Shown in pieces: positions 43,981-52,821 of a stretch of DNA of 64,000 nucleotides. The notes beneath the pieces are model-generated. The model searched no databases, was not told the origin of the DNA, and saw only the letters and a list, made by a program, of their open reading frames with translations. How positions within the stretch are numbered: position 1 is the stretch's first letter; each line of letters starts with the position of its first letter. This DNA is from CAZTUH01 sp964616175 (GTDB lineage: Bacteria > Pseudomonadota > Gammaproteobacteria > Burkholderiales > Burkholderiaceae_B): positions 5,035 to 69,034 of the forward strand of contig CAZTUH010000002.1 of assembly GCA_964616175.1 (NCBI GenBank). The letters are read 5' to 3'. The position numbers and the translations under genes are program-made.

Positions 43981-45465
43981 TTATCCCTTCAGGGTTTGTT
44001 CCAAAATGTTTAGAGAACGAGCAATATGGTCATTCTCATGTCTAGTATTTGAAATTTTTTTCACTGCGTAAAGCACAGTGGTATGATCTCTTCCACCAAA
44101 CATTTTTCCAATTTCAGGCAAGCTTTTCTGAGTTAACTCCTTGGCTAAGTACATTGCAATTTGTCTAGGTAATGCAATATTGGAAGTTCGACGTTTTGAA
44201 TGCATATCTGTAGTCTTTATTCCATAAAAGTCTGAGACAACTTTTTGAATACTTTCAACTGTGGTTGGCTCACTAGATACAGATAGAAGATCTTTCAAGG
44301 CATTCTTACAAGTTTCGACAGTTAAATTATCATTACAACTATGAAAACGAGTATATGCTAGTACCCTATGAAGTGCTCCTTCTAATTCGCGAATATTATT
44401 TTTTAAATGCCTAGCAATAAAAAGAGCGACTTCATCAGTCATGAAAAGGCCTTCTAATCTTGCCTTATGTATCAGAATTTCTATTCTCATTTCTAATTCT
44501 GGACGTTCAATTGCTACAGTAAGTCCAGAATCAAATCGAGAGATTAAACGCACATCAATCCCTGAGAGTTCTTTAGGATAAGTATTACCAGAAATGATGA
44601 TTTGTTTGTGTTGTGAAAGCATAGCTTCAAATGCATAGAAAAATTCTTCTTGGGTTCGAGTTTTTCCAGAGAAAAATTGAATATCATCTATGAGCAGCAG
44701 GTCTAATGAATGATAGTAATTTTTGAAATTTTCAAATGTTTTTCTTTGATAAGCTTTGACAACATCCGAAATATATTGATCTGCATGTACATATCTTACT
44801 CGTTTATTTTGTTCAAGGTTCAACATAGCATTACCTATAGAATGCATTAGATGAGTTTTTCCAAGTCCAACTTCTCCATACAAAAAAAGTGGGTTGTACG
44901 AAATCCCAGGGCTTTTAGCAACCTGGAATGCTGCTGCTTGGGCTAATTGATTTGCTTTTCCTGTAACAAAATTTTCAAAGGTTAATTTTGTATTTAGCTG
45001 TGAGCGTTTATAAATATTTTTAGAAGCATTCTTAACAGAAAAAAAATTTCCGATTTCAATGTTCTCAGCAGATGATTCTAAGCAAAACTTTGATAGTTGT
45101 TCCTTTGATTTTAATTTTCCATTTTTGGAAGCATGTTTTAGATTGTTAGAAACCACTTGGTTTTTATGAAAACTCTTAGAAGAAATATTTGAATTGCTTC
45201 TATTATTTGATGGAAGTTCAAAATGTACTTGTACTGGTTTTCCAAACCATTCAGTTGCGAATGTTTCAATTTGATGTGAAAATCTCTTTCGTGCTAATTC
45301 TAATTTGAATCGATTTGGGGCCAATACACGCAAGATTGCCTTGTTTTCGTCGTATGAAATTGGAACAAGAGGCCTTACCCATGCAATAGCTTGTTGAATA
45401 GGAATATCCTTCTTAAGATACTCGACACAAATTTGCCAAAATTCTTTCATATCTCCCTTTTGCAA
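43981..45465 (-). CDS. dnaA: Chromosomal replication initiator DnaA
   Basis: DnaA binds the origin and melts it. The 494-residue frame has the N-terminal helicase-interacting domain (FWQICVEYLKKDIPIQQAIAWVRPL), a poorly conserved serine/lysine-rich linker, then the AAA+ core: FVTGKANQLAQAAAFQVA, Walker A YGEVGLGKTHLM, Walker B LLLIDDIQFF. The DNA-binding domain ends with IGKMFGGRDHTTVLYAVKKI. A GGGAG ribosome site lies before the ATG. It diverges from rpmH across the putative origin. Confidence 0.98.
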   Translation of the reverse strand: MQKGDMKEFWQICVEYLKKDIPIQQAIAWVRPLVPISYDENKAILRVLAPNRFKLELARKRFSHQIETFATEWFGKPVQVHFELPSNNRSNSNISSKSFHKNQVVSNNLKHASKNGKLKSKEQLSKFCLESSAENIEIGNFFSVKNASKNIYKRSQLNTKLTFENFVTGKANQLAQAAAFQVAKSPGISYNPLFLYGEVGLGKTHLMHSIGNAMLNLEQNKRVRYVHADQYISDVVKAYQRKTFENFKNYYHSLDLLLIDDIQFFSGKTRTQEEFFYAFEAMLSQHKQIIISGNTYPKELSGIDVRLISRFDSGLTVAIERPELEMRIEILIHKARLEGLFMTDEVALFIARHLKNNIRELEGALHRVLAYTRFHSCNDNLTVETCKNALKDLLSVSSEPTTVESIQKVVSDFYGIKTTDMHSKRRTSNIALPRQIAMYLAKELTQKSLPEIGKMFGGRDHTTVLYAVKKISNTRHENDHIARSLNILEQTLKG

Positions 45466-45731
45466 ACTTAGATTCTAACCTTTCTAAGTAAGAATTATCT
45501 ACAAAAGCTGGATTGTTGTTTGATTATTTCCAAATAGATTATTTGACATTTTTTCAAAAAATTGTGAGAATAAGGGTTTATGTTGAATTTTGGAAAAAGG
45601 TTTTCTTGATTTTTCTTGTCTTTAACATTCTGATTCTTAAAATTATTGAAAAATAATTTCCTAGCTGTTTCGATTCGTTTTTTTACATCAAATTAACAAA
45701 GAATTTTAATGTTGTTTCCTATATATTACTA
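45466..45731. other. Putative origin region (oriC) between dnaA and rpmH
   Basis: In many proteobacteria oriC lies at the dnaA-rpmH divergence, and transcription here points away on both sides. The 266-bp stretch is very AT-rich. I find one near-consensus DnaA box (TTATCTACA, 45495-45503) and one weaker reverse match near 45563-45572, but no clear box cluster, so the origin may have degenerated or lie elsewhere. This call rests mainly on context. Confidence 0.4.
45543..45571 (+). promoter_or_regulatory. Candidate rpmH promoter
   Basis: A perfect -35 TTGACA (45543-45548) is followed after 17 bp by GAGAAT (45566-45571), a four-of-six -10. It points at rpmH with a leader of about 150 bases. Confidence 0.4.
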
Positions 45732-45866
45732 ATGAAACGTACTTATCAACCTTCATCTATTCGTCGAAAACGTACGCATGGTTTCCGTGTGCGCATGAAA
45801 ACACGTTCTGGTCGATCTATTTTAAATGCTAGAAGAGCTAAGGGAAGAAAAAGGCTATCAGTATAA
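45732..45866 (+). CDS. rpmH: Ribosomal protein L34
   Basis: L34 is a 44-residue basic protein of the large ribosomal subunit. The frame reads MKRTYQPSSIRRKRTHGFRV and continues through a conserved MKTRSGRSILNARRAKGRKRLSV ending, with nothing missing. Its stop directly abuts the rnpA ATG, the near-universal rpmH-rnpA pairing. Confidence 0.98.
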   Translation: MKRTYQPSSIRRKRTHGFRVRMKTRSGRSILNARRAKGRKRLSV

Positions 45867-46277
45867 ATGCTGTTAGATGAATTTGATCCTAAAACCATGG
45901 TTGTTCGTTATACATTTCCAAAAAAAGTTAGATTGCGTCGATCCTTTGAGTTTTCTGCTGTTCTTTCTGCACGGGTAAAGTTTCGAGGTGATTTTTTTAT
46001 AATTAATGAGTGGACTCCTGATGTTTTTTCAATTGAAAAACAAGCTTTTCCTCGACTGGGTTTAGTTATTTCAAAAAGATTTGCAAGAAATTCTGTTATT
46101 CGAAATACTTTAAAAAGAATTGTTAGAGAATCTTTCCGAGTTCAGAAGCATATGATTCCAGAAAATGATTATGTTGTTCGCCTCTGTAAAAGAATCTTTC
46201 CTCAATCCCTCAAATCCTTGAAACGTGTCGTACGAAAAGAAATTGACGCACATTTTCAGAATATTATGTCTCGATAA
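45867..46277 (+). CDS. rnpA: Ribonuclease P protein component
   Basis: RnpA is the protein cofactor of RNase P, which trims tRNA 5' ends. The 136-residue frame carries the RNR motif region RFARNSVIRNTLKRIVRESFR and RLGLVISKR. The first 15 or so residues (MLLDEFDPKTMVVRY) are unlike most relatives, so translation may begin at M11. It lies between rpmH and yidD with no gaps. The RNA subunit gene is not in this window. Confidence 0.94.
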   Translation: MLLDEFDPKTMVVRYTFPKKVRLRRSFEFSAVLSARVKFRGDFFIINEWTPDVFSIEKQAFPRLGLVISKRFARNSVIRNTLKRIVRESFRVQKHMIPENDYVVRLCKRIFPQSLKSLKRVVRKEIDAHFQNIMSR

Positions 46278-46580
46278 ATGAAGTTCTGCATTGTTTTTTT
46301 GATTAGACTTTATCAGTATCTTCTAAGTCCATGGGTAGGTAGGCAATGCCGATTCAAGCCAACATGCTCAGATTTTTCAATTGAAGCAATCAAAAAACAC
46401 GGAGTGAGGATAGGAATTTTTTTAATGATAAGAAGAATTTTTTCTTGTCACCCTTGGGCTGATGGTGGAATAGATCCTGTTCCGCAAAAATTTAGATTAT
46501 TTGATTATGTAAAGAAATTGCATGAAAAATTTTATATAAACTGGATTTTTCTTGCAATTTTTTTCCGCAGTTTTTTTTGA
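46278..46580 (+). CDS. yidD: Membrane protein insertion efficiency factor YidD
   Basis: YidD is a small membrane-associated protein thought to help YidC-dependent insertion. The 100-residue frame has the hallmark GRQCRFKPTCSDFSIEAIKKHG and RRIFSCHPWADGGIDPVP, with the three conserved cysteines. The C-terminal 30 residues (hydrophobic, IFLAIFFRSFF) are extra and may be read-through decay. It follows rnpA directly and leads into yidC 9 bp on. Confidence 0.95.
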   Translation: MKFCIVFLIRLYQYLLSPWVGRQCRFKPTCSDFSIEAIKKHGVRIGIFLMIRRIFSCHPWADGGIDPVPQKFRLFDYVKKLHEKFYINWIFLAIFFRSFF

Positions 46581-46589
46581 TATAAAAAC

Positions 46590-48266
46590 ATGGATATTCG
46601 ACGAATTGTTCTCTGGATTATTTTTTCCTTTGCAATCCTTTTTCTTTGGAATAATTGGAATAGAACAGAAAATCAAGAGAATGTTTTGCAATTCAATGAT
46701 TCACCATTGTCAAATATTCAATCTTATGATTCCGAACTTTCGATTCCTAAAGAAATTTTTCCGTTAAGTTCTCTGAAGAATGTTTCTAATTTAATTGAAA
46801 ATGGAAAATCTGAATACAATAAACAAAAAATCATTACTTTTAGCAGTGATGTTCTTCGGTTATTTTTTGATGTGAATGGAGCACAAATCATACGTGCAGA
46901 ACTTTTAAAATTTCCAGATAAGAAAAATGATGGTAAGCCAACAACATTGCTAGATCGATCTGAGAACCTTTCTTATATTGTTCAATCTGGTTTGGTTAGT
47001 GGAGAAATAGATCAAAAATTTCCGACACATTTGACACCTTTTCAATTATTGTCAGATGAGTTTGAATTTCCTTTAGAAAAAGATAGTTTGGAGATTGTAT
47101 TTGAGGCTGAATTAGGTGGTTTAAAAGTTAGAAAAATATTTACTTTATATCGTGGCATGTATGATATTCAAGTTAACCATATTCTTTTCAATGAAAACAA
47201 GACAGAAATCTGCCCATCGTTATATTTACAAATTGAAAGAGACAGCAGTAATCCTCCTGGTACTTCGAATTTTTACAATACTTTTAGTGGTGTTGCAGTC
47301 TATTCAAAAGAAAATAAGTTCCAGAAGGTATCTATTAACGATATTCAAAAGAATAAGGCTAATTATACAAAAAATGCAGATAATGGTTGGATTGCTTTCA
47401 TTCAACATTATTTCACAACAGCATGGATCCCAAATTCGGAGTCTATGCGCCGAAATGAAATCTTGATAACTGATAAAATAAAAAATTTATTTGCCGTACG
47501 AACAATTCAAAATATTGGGTTTATTCCACCAGGATCTTGTAAAAAGGTAAATTCTAAGTTATGGATTGGCCCTCAAGATCAAAAATCTATGGCTCAAATT
47601 TCCAAGGGTTTGGAACTTGTTGTAGATTATGGTTTTTTGACAATCATTGCTAAACCCCTTTTTCTTCTTATGACCTTTTTACATGAATTGATTGGAAATT
47701 GGGGTTGGACAATTGTGTTCTTAACGGTTTTGATTAAAATTTTATTCTTTCCACTTGCGTCAGCTAGCTATCGTTCTATGGAACGCATGAAAAAGATTGC
47801 CCCACGCATTCAAATGCTTAAGGAAAAGCATAGTGCTGATAAGCAAAAATTTAACTTAGCTATGATGGATATGTATCGCAATGAAAAAATTAATCCATTA
47901 GGTGGTTGTTTGCCTATGTTCATACAAATTCCCGTATTTATTTCATTATACTGGGTTTTGCTTGCAAGTGTAGAAATGCATGGTGCTCCATGGATTTTAT
48001 GGATATCTGATTTGTCGGCTCGTGATCCGTTTTTTATTCTTCCAACTTTAATGGTTGGAACAATGTTTTTGCAGATTAAACTAAATCCAACTCCTCCAGA
48101 TCCTATTCAAGCAAAAATTATGATGATAATGCCATTAATATTTGGTGGTATGATGTTCGTTTTTCCAGCAGGGTTAGTCTTGTATTGGTGCGTAAATAAT
48201 ATTATATCAATTGGCCAGCAATGGTTTATTATGCATCGACTTCATGCTGCAGGTTTTATGAAATAG
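46590..48266 (+). CDS. yidC: Membrane protein insertase YidC
   Basis: YidC inserts and folds inner-membrane proteins, alone or with Sec. The 558-residue frame has an N-terminal membrane anchor (about 5-20), a large periplasmic domain with IQVNHILFNENKTEI and GWIAFIQHYFTTAWIP, and the conserved C-terminal insertase core from about residue 350: NWGWTIVFLTVLIKILFFPLASASYRSMERMKKIAPRI, NPLGGCLPMFIQIPVFISLYWVL and VLYWCVNNIISIGQQWFI. The hydrophilic-groove arginine is in the YRSMERMKK segment. Full length. Confidence 0.97.
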   Translation: MDIRRIVLWIIFSFAILFLWNNWNRTENQENVLQFNDSPLSNIQSYDSELSIPKEIFPLSSLKNVSNLIENGKSEYNKQKIITFSSDVLRLFFDVNGAQIIRAELLKFPDKKNDGKPTTLLDRSENLSYIVQSGLVSGEIDQKFPTHLTPFQLLSDEFEFPLEKDSLEIVFEAELGGLKVRKIFTLYRGMYDIQVNHILFNENKTEICPSLYLQIERDSSNPPGTSNFYNTFSGVAVYSKENKFQKVSINDIQKNKANYTKNADNGWIAFIQHYFTTAWIPNSESMRRNEILITDKIKNLFAVRTIQNIGFIPPGSCKKVNSKLWIGPQDQKSMAQISKGLELVVDYGFLTIIAKPLFLLMTFLHELIGNWGWTIVFLTVLIKILFFPLASASYRSMERMKKIAPRIQMLKEKHSADKQKFNLAMMDMYRNEKINPLGGCLPMFIQIPVFISLYWVLLASVEMHGAPWILWISDLSARDPFFILPTLMVGTMFLQIKLNPTPPDPIQAKIMMIMPLIFGGMMFVFPAGLVLYWCVNNIISIGQQWFIMHRLHAAGFMK

Positions 48267-48273
48267 CTGCCTG

Positions 48274-49632
48274 ATGATTGATAATAATCCTATTATTGCC
48301 ATTTCTACACCACCTGGGAAAGGTGGTGTAGGAATTATACGTATCTCAGGTAAGAATCTATCTTCATTGATTCAAAATCTCTTCAAAAAAGATTTATTAC
48401 CCCGCTATGCTTATCATCTTCCTTTTGTAGGAAATGCTGGGAATTTAGTTGATAAAGGAATTGTCATATTTTTTCAATCCCCAAATTCCTATACTGGAGA
48501 AGATGTCCTGGAGTTACATGGTCATGGTAGCCCAGTTGTTTTAAGAGAGATTCTTAATCTCTGTGTTTTAGCTGGTAAAAGTTTAGGAATCCGTTTAGCT
48601 GAACCTGGAGAGTTTACACAACGTGCTTTTCTGAATGGACAAATAGATCTAGCACAAGCAGAAGCAGTGGCTGATTTGATTGAATCGTCTTCAAAGGCTT
48701 CTGCTCATTCTGCTATAAATTCCTTATCAGGAATTTTTTCCTCTAAGGTCAACACCATATCCAATCAACTTTTTTCTTTAAGAACATTTATTGAAGCTAT
48801 ATTGGAATTTCCAGAAGAGATAGAATCTTCAAATGAACGTGATAAAGTTCATTTTGAGTTGCAATCTATAATTGCAGGGTTTGATGAATTGATTGCTAAA
48901 AGTCAACAAGGATTAGTTCTTAGAGATGGATTAAGGGTAGTTCTAATTGGTCAACCAAATGTTGGAAAATCCAGTTTGCTAAATTCCCTTTGCAAGGAGG
49001 AAATAGCTATTGTGACTTCTATCCCAGGAACAACTAGGGATAGAATTTCTCAAGAAGTTTATATAGGAAATCTTCTCATGTGTTTTGTAGATACAGCAGG
49101 ATTGCATGAAACAGTTAATCCTATAGAAAAAATAGGTATTGAAAAGACTTTGGAAGAAATAAAACGTGCTGATATTATTCTGCATGTTATGGACATAACA
49201 AAACATCCTAACAAATTTGATGAAGAAATTGCATCTTCTTTTCCGAAGAAAACCCCTATTCTAAAAATTTTTAACAAAATTGATCTTATGAAAACGTTGA
49301 ATGTTTGTAAAAAAGATCAAGAAATGGTAAACATCTCAATTGTTAATGAGATTGGATTGGATTTGCTTCATGAAAAGCTATTAAATATAGCTGAGTGTAG
49401 AGCCGATATAGAATCATCTTGGTTAGCAAGGAAGCGGCATATAAATGCACTTGAAAAGGCAAATGAACATCTTCGGTTCTCTATGAAGCTGATGTTAGAA
49501 CAAAAAAATCCCTTTGAATTCTTATCTGAAGAATTGAAACTAGCTTATGAATGTTTGGGTTTTATTACGGGAAAAACCACAACTGAAAATTTGCTCAATG
49601 AAATCTTTTCAAGTTTTTGTATTGGGAAATGA
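48274..49632 (+). CDS. mnmE: tRNA modification GTPase MnmE
   Basis: MnmE, with MnmG, makes 5-carboxymethylaminomethyl-type modifications at the tRNA wobble uridine. The 452-residue frame has the N-terminal folate-binding domain (IAISTPPGKGGVGIIRISG, NSYTGEDVLELHGHGSPVV, RLAEPGEFTQRAFLNGQIDLAQAEAVADLI), the G domain (VVLIGQPNVGKSSLLN, IPGTTRD, VDTAGLHE, FNKIDL) and the C-terminal FCIGK with the catalytic cysteine. It starts 7 bp after yidC. Complete. Confidence 0.98.
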   Translation: MIDNNPIIAISTPPGKGGVGIIRISGKNLSSLIQNLFKKDLLPRYAYHLPFVGNAGNLVDKGIVIFFQSPNSYTGEDVLELHGHGSPVVLREILNLCVLAGKSLGIRLAEPGEFTQRAFLNGQIDLAQAEAVADLIESSSKASAHSAINSLSGIFSSKVNTISNQLFSLRTFIEAILEFPEEIESSNERDKVHFELQSIIAGFDELIAKSQQGLVLRDGLRVVLIGQPNVGKSSLLNSLCKEEIAIVTSIPGTTRDRISQEVYIGNLLMCFVDTAGLHETVNPIEKIGIEKTLEEIKRADIILHVMDITKHPNKFDEEIASSFPKKTPILKIFNKIDLMKTLNVCKKDQEMVNISIVNEIGLDLLHEKLLNIAECRADIESSWLARKRHINALEKANEHLRFSMKLMLEQKNPFEFLSEELKLAYECLGFITGKTTTENLLNEIFSSFCIGK

Positions 49633-49643
49633 ACAGCAACACT

Positions 49644-49677
49644 TAAACGATTAATTTTTTCAAAAATTAATCGTTTA
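49644..49677. terminator. Long perfect hairpin between convergent mnmE and fabI
   Basis: Arms 49644-49659 and 49662-49677 are exact 16-bp reverse complements with only two bases between; the innermost A/T pairs would open to form a loop. It lies 12 bp after the mnmE stop and 23 bp before the fabI stop, where a shared terminator is expected. No good T run follows on either side, so efficiency is doubtful. Confidence 0.55.
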
Positions 49678-49699
49678 TCACTAGAAAGAGAAACTCATT

Positions 49700-50500
49700 C
49701 TAGTTTTTTGTGCTTATATTATTCATTCCTCCAATTCCAATGGAAAATCCAGCATCAACATGAATGACCTCACCAGTTATGCCCCCAGATAAATTTGATA
49801 ATAAGAAAACAGCTGCATCCCCTATATCTTTACTAGTGATATTTTTTTTCAAAGGAGAATTATCTCTCACAAATTTTAAGACTTTTTGAAAATCTTTGAT
49901 TCCACTTGCTGCAAGTGTTTTGATGGGTCCTGCTGAAATAGCATTGACTCGAACACCAATAGCACCAAGGTTTTCAGCAAGATATCGAACTCCAGATTCT
50001 AAAGATGCTTTAGCCATTCCCATGACATTATAATTTGGGATAACACGACTAGATCCTAAGTAGCTTAAAGTTAATATAGAGGCACCAAATTCTTCTATAA
50101 GAGGTATAGCTGCTTTAGATATTGCTGGAAAACTATATGCAGAAACATCATGAGCAATTCGAAAAGTCTCTCTTGTTAGTCCATCTAGAAGATTCCCAGA
50201 AATCGCTTCTTTTGGTACAAAGGCAATTGCATGAACCAATCCATCTAGCTTGTTCCAATGCTTTCCCAATTCAGAAAAGGTTTTGTCTATTTCAAAGTCA
50301 CTTGTAACATTGCAAGGTAAAACAATTGAGCTTTCAAAATCTTCTGCAAGCTTCTGTACCCGAGATTTTAATCGATCATCAGCATAAGTAAACGCTAGAT
50401 TTGCTCCTTGTTGATGACAGGATTTTGCAATTCCATAAGCTATTGAACGGTTTGAAGCAATTCCTGTAATCAAAATCTTTTTTCCAAGTAGGAGATTCAT
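49700..50500 (-). CDS. fabI: Enoyl-ACP reductase
   Basis: FabI performs the last reduction of fatty-acid elongation. The 266-residue frame shows the FabI-type nucleotide loop ILITGIASNRSIAYGIAKSCHQQGANLAF, LDGLVHAIAF, and the catalytic Tyr/Lys set in YNVMGMAKASLESGVRYLAENLG, followed by VRVNAISAGPIKTLAASGI. The ending GFSIGIGGM is close to relatives. It converges with mnmE. Identity as FabI rather than another short-chain dehydrogenase is firm. Confidence 0.96.
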   Translation of the reverse strand: MNLLLGKKILITGIASNRSIAYGIAKSCHQQGANLAFTYADDRLKSRVQKLAEDFESSIVLPCNVTSDFEIDKTFSELGKHWNKLDGLVHAIAFVPKEAISGNLLDGLTRETFRIAHDVSAYSFPAISKAAIPLIEEFGASILTLSYLGSSRVIPNYNVMGMAKASLESGVRYLAENLGAIGVRVNAISAGPIKTLAASGIKDFQKVLKFVRDNSPLKKNITSKDIGDAAVFLLSNLSGGITGEVIHVDAGFSIGIGGMNNISTKN

Positions 50501-50673
50501 TTTCCTTTACTTCCTAAATTACTACAAGATGAATATTTCAGATATTTGAATTATTCATTTAATATATGTGTTAATAATGATTTTAAAGAGAATCTGAAAA
50601 AATTTATTTCTGAGGTTAATTTTTGAATATCGGTTTCTTTTAAAAAAGAATCTAACATTTCTTCTAATTATCC

Positions 50674-51483
50674 TCAAGAGGAATTTTTCCATTTTCGTAA
50701 TTCAGAAAACGCAATCAGTGGATCAAGAACTTTGAAACCTGTTCTTAAGGATATTGCTTTAACTATATCAGGATGTTGAATTCGTAGGAATGGATTAATT
50801 TTTAGTTCTATCTCAATAGATGAAGGTAGTGTTGGATATCCATCCTTCTCTAAGAGAGATATCTTAGCGTAATATTTTCTTAGCTCTAGGTTATTTGGAT
50901 CAATTTGAATTGCCCATTGAAGGTTATTGCAGGTGTATTCATGTCCACAGTAAATCTTTGTATGCAAAGGCAGGGATGATAGCCGTTTTAAAGATTTGAA
51001 CAATGCATAATATGTTCCATCAAAGACTTGCCCACATCCGCCAGAAAATAAAGTATCACCGCAGAATAAGACGCTTGGAAAATTCAAAACTTGACCATAA
51101 TATGCAATATGATCATTAGTATGTCCTGGAATTTCAGCAATATTCATCTCGATATTAGGAAAGTTGAGAATGTCTCCCTCTTTAAGAAAGACATTACAAG
51201 GAAAAGAATTATGCTCGTTACTAGGACCATATACGGTAATATTTTTCCTATATGCTAATTTAGAAATACCAGCGGTATGATCATAATGATGATGTGTAAC
51301 TAAAATCGCAGTCAATTGCAAGTTATGAGTATTAAGAAAATGAAGAACGGGTTCTGATTCCCCTGGATCTATGACAATGGCTGTACCTCTATTCACTATT
51401 ACCCAAATATAATTGTCAGAAAGGGATCGTAGGGGAAAAATTCCAGAAAATTCATTTGAAGATTTTTTGAAAGGATCTAGCAT
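50674..51483 (-). CDS. gloB: Hydroxyacylglutathione hydrolase (glyoxalase II)
   Basis: GloB hydrolyses lactoylglutathione to lactate and glutathione in methylglyoxal detoxification. The metallo-beta-lactamase motif is LVTHHHYDHTAG, with further metal ligands in IPGHTNDHIAYY, VLFCGDTLFSGGCG and IYCGHEYTCNNLQWA. I prefer the ATG at 51483 (269 residues); an ATG at 51504 would overlap the start of the divergent methyltransferase. It pairs with yafS-like, rnhA and dnaQ, an arrangement also seen in E. coli. Confidence 0.95.
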   Translation of the reverse strand: MLDPFKKSSNEFSGIFPLRSLSDNYIWVIVNRGTAIVIDPGESEPVLHFLNTHNLQLTAILVTHHHYDHTAGISKLAYRKNITVYGPSNEHNSFPCNVFLKEGDILNFPNIEMNIAEIPGHTNDHIAYYGQVLNFPSVLFCGDTLFSGGCGQVFDGTYYALFKSLKRLSSLPLHTKIYCGHEYTCNNLQWAIQIDPNNLELRKYYAKISLLEKDGYPTLPSSIEIELKINPFLRIQHPDIVKAISLRTGFKVLDPLIAFSELRKWKNSS

Positions 51484-51508
51484 ATTTGTAAAAAAAAGGA
51501 GCATGATT

Positions 51509-52294
51509 GTGAAAGATTATAGTTCACGAGATTTAAATTATACTCAATGGTTTCAGACACCACTAGGTCAATATGTTCTTTCTTGGGAACAAGAACGGTT
51601 TGATTTTCTAGTAAGAGATATCTTTGGATGTAAAGCATGGCAGGTAGGTTTTGGAGAATGGAACTTTCTAAGGAAAAGTCAAATTTCATTTAAGGCATAT
51701 ATAGATAATGTTTTTGCATCTGAAATGCTAGATTTTTGGAAAAATTGTATTATCACGGAATTTGAGATAATGCCATTCGAATCTCAAAGTTTAGACTTAT
51801 TTTTACTACCTCATATTTTTGAACGAGCAGAAAATCCGTATGCCGTTCTTAAAGAGATTGCTCGGATTCTTGCTCCAGATGGACGAATTCTAATTTCTGG
51901 GTTTAATCCATGGAGTTTATGGGGCCTTAAAAAGATTATTTATTGTGGAAAATTTTCTTTCCCTTTTTCTACTAAATTGGTTCCAATATCTAAGCTTAGA
52001 CATTGGTTACGATTGCTTTCTTTTGATTTAAATATGATATGCTTTGGATGTTATGCTCCTGCTTGTATGACAGAAAAATGGATAAAACGGTGGGGTTTTA
52101 TGGAAAGTATTGGAACAGATTTCTGGTATTGGTTTGGTGCAGTATATCTAATTCTTGCAACTAAACGTGTAGTTGAACTTCCATTAATAAAATCCTCATG
52201 GAAAAGTAGAATACAACAAAGAAGTTCTGGAACAGGTACGTCTATTGCCATTAACCAATCTTCATCCTGTAAGTTGGAAATTGCACTATATTAA
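51509..52294 (+). CDS. YafS-like SAM-dependent methyltransferase
   Basis: The protein sits where E. coli has yafS, between gloB and rnhA, and shares its family start LNYTQWFQTPLGQYVLSWE. The usual SAM motif I is degenerate (WQVGFGEWNFL), but LDLFLLPHIFERAENPYAVLKEIARILAPDGRILISGFNPWSLWGL is a clear methyltransferase-11 block. I choose GTG at 51509: an AAGGAG site (51496-51501) sits 7 bp before it, whereas the ATG at 51503 is 1 bp from that site. A frame opening at 51413 lies mostly inside gloB. Substrate unknown. Confidence 0.87.
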   Translation: MKDYSSRDLNYTQWFQTPLGQYVLSWEQERFDFLVRDIFGCKAWQVGFGEWNFLRKSQISFKAYIDNVFASEMLDFWKNCIITEFEIMPFESQSLDLFLLPHIFERAENPYAVLKEIARILAPDGRILISGFNPWSLWGLKKIIYCGKFSFPFSTKLVPISKLRHWLRLLSFDLNMICFGCYAPACMTEKWIKRWGFMESIGTDFWYWFGAVYLILATKRVVELPLIKSSWKSRIQQRSSGTGTSIAINQSSSCKLEIALY

Positions 52295-52301
52295 TGATTA
52301 T

Positions 52302-52760
52302 ATGAAATATAAAAATGAAATTGACATAATAGAACTTTGGACTGATGGAGCATGTAAGGGAAATCCTGGCCGAGGAGGTTGGGGGGTTTTGATGCTTTCA
52401 AAGCATTTTGAGAAAACAATTTATGGTGGTGAAAATTACACCACAAATAATAGAATGGAATTAACAGCGGTTATCAAAGGGTTAAATTTATTAAAAAAAT
52501 CTTGTCAGGTTATAATCTATACTGATTCAAGTTATGTCACTCGTGGAATTAATGATTGGATAAAAGTCTGGAAAAAAAATGATTGGATTACATCGAATAA
52601 AAAACCAGTTAAAAACATTGAGTTATGGAAAATTCTTGATCTTGAAGTAAACAGACATGAACTGGTTGAATTTCATTGGGTTAAAGGACATGCAAAAAAT
52701 GTGAAAAATGAACGGGCCGATCAATTAGCTAATGCAGGAATAGAAAATTTAACAAAATAA
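52302..52760 (+). CDS. rnhA: Ribonuclease HI
   Basis: RNase HI cuts RNA in RNA-DNA hybrids. From the ATG at 52302 it has 152 residues, close to the E. coli 155. The four catalytic acids are visible: D14 in ELWTDGACKGNPG, E53 in NNRMELTAV, D75 in IIYTDSSYVTRGI and D140 in NERADQLANAG. A frame opening at 52245 would overlap the preceding methyltransferase gene by 50 bp and add an unlike leader. dnaQ follows 61 bp later. Confidence 0.97.
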   Translation: MKYKNEIDIIELWTDGACKGNPGRGGWGVLMLSKHFEKTIYGGENYTTNNRMELTAVIKGLNLLKKSCQVIIYTDSSYVTRGINDWIKVWKKNDWITSNKKPVKNIELWKILDLEVNRHELVEFHWVKGHAKNVKNERADQLANAGIENLTK

Positions 52761-52821
52761 GACCTAATTCTTAAAACGTTGAAAAAAGAACTTTAATTCC
52801 AAAAAATCATTGTAAATTCCT

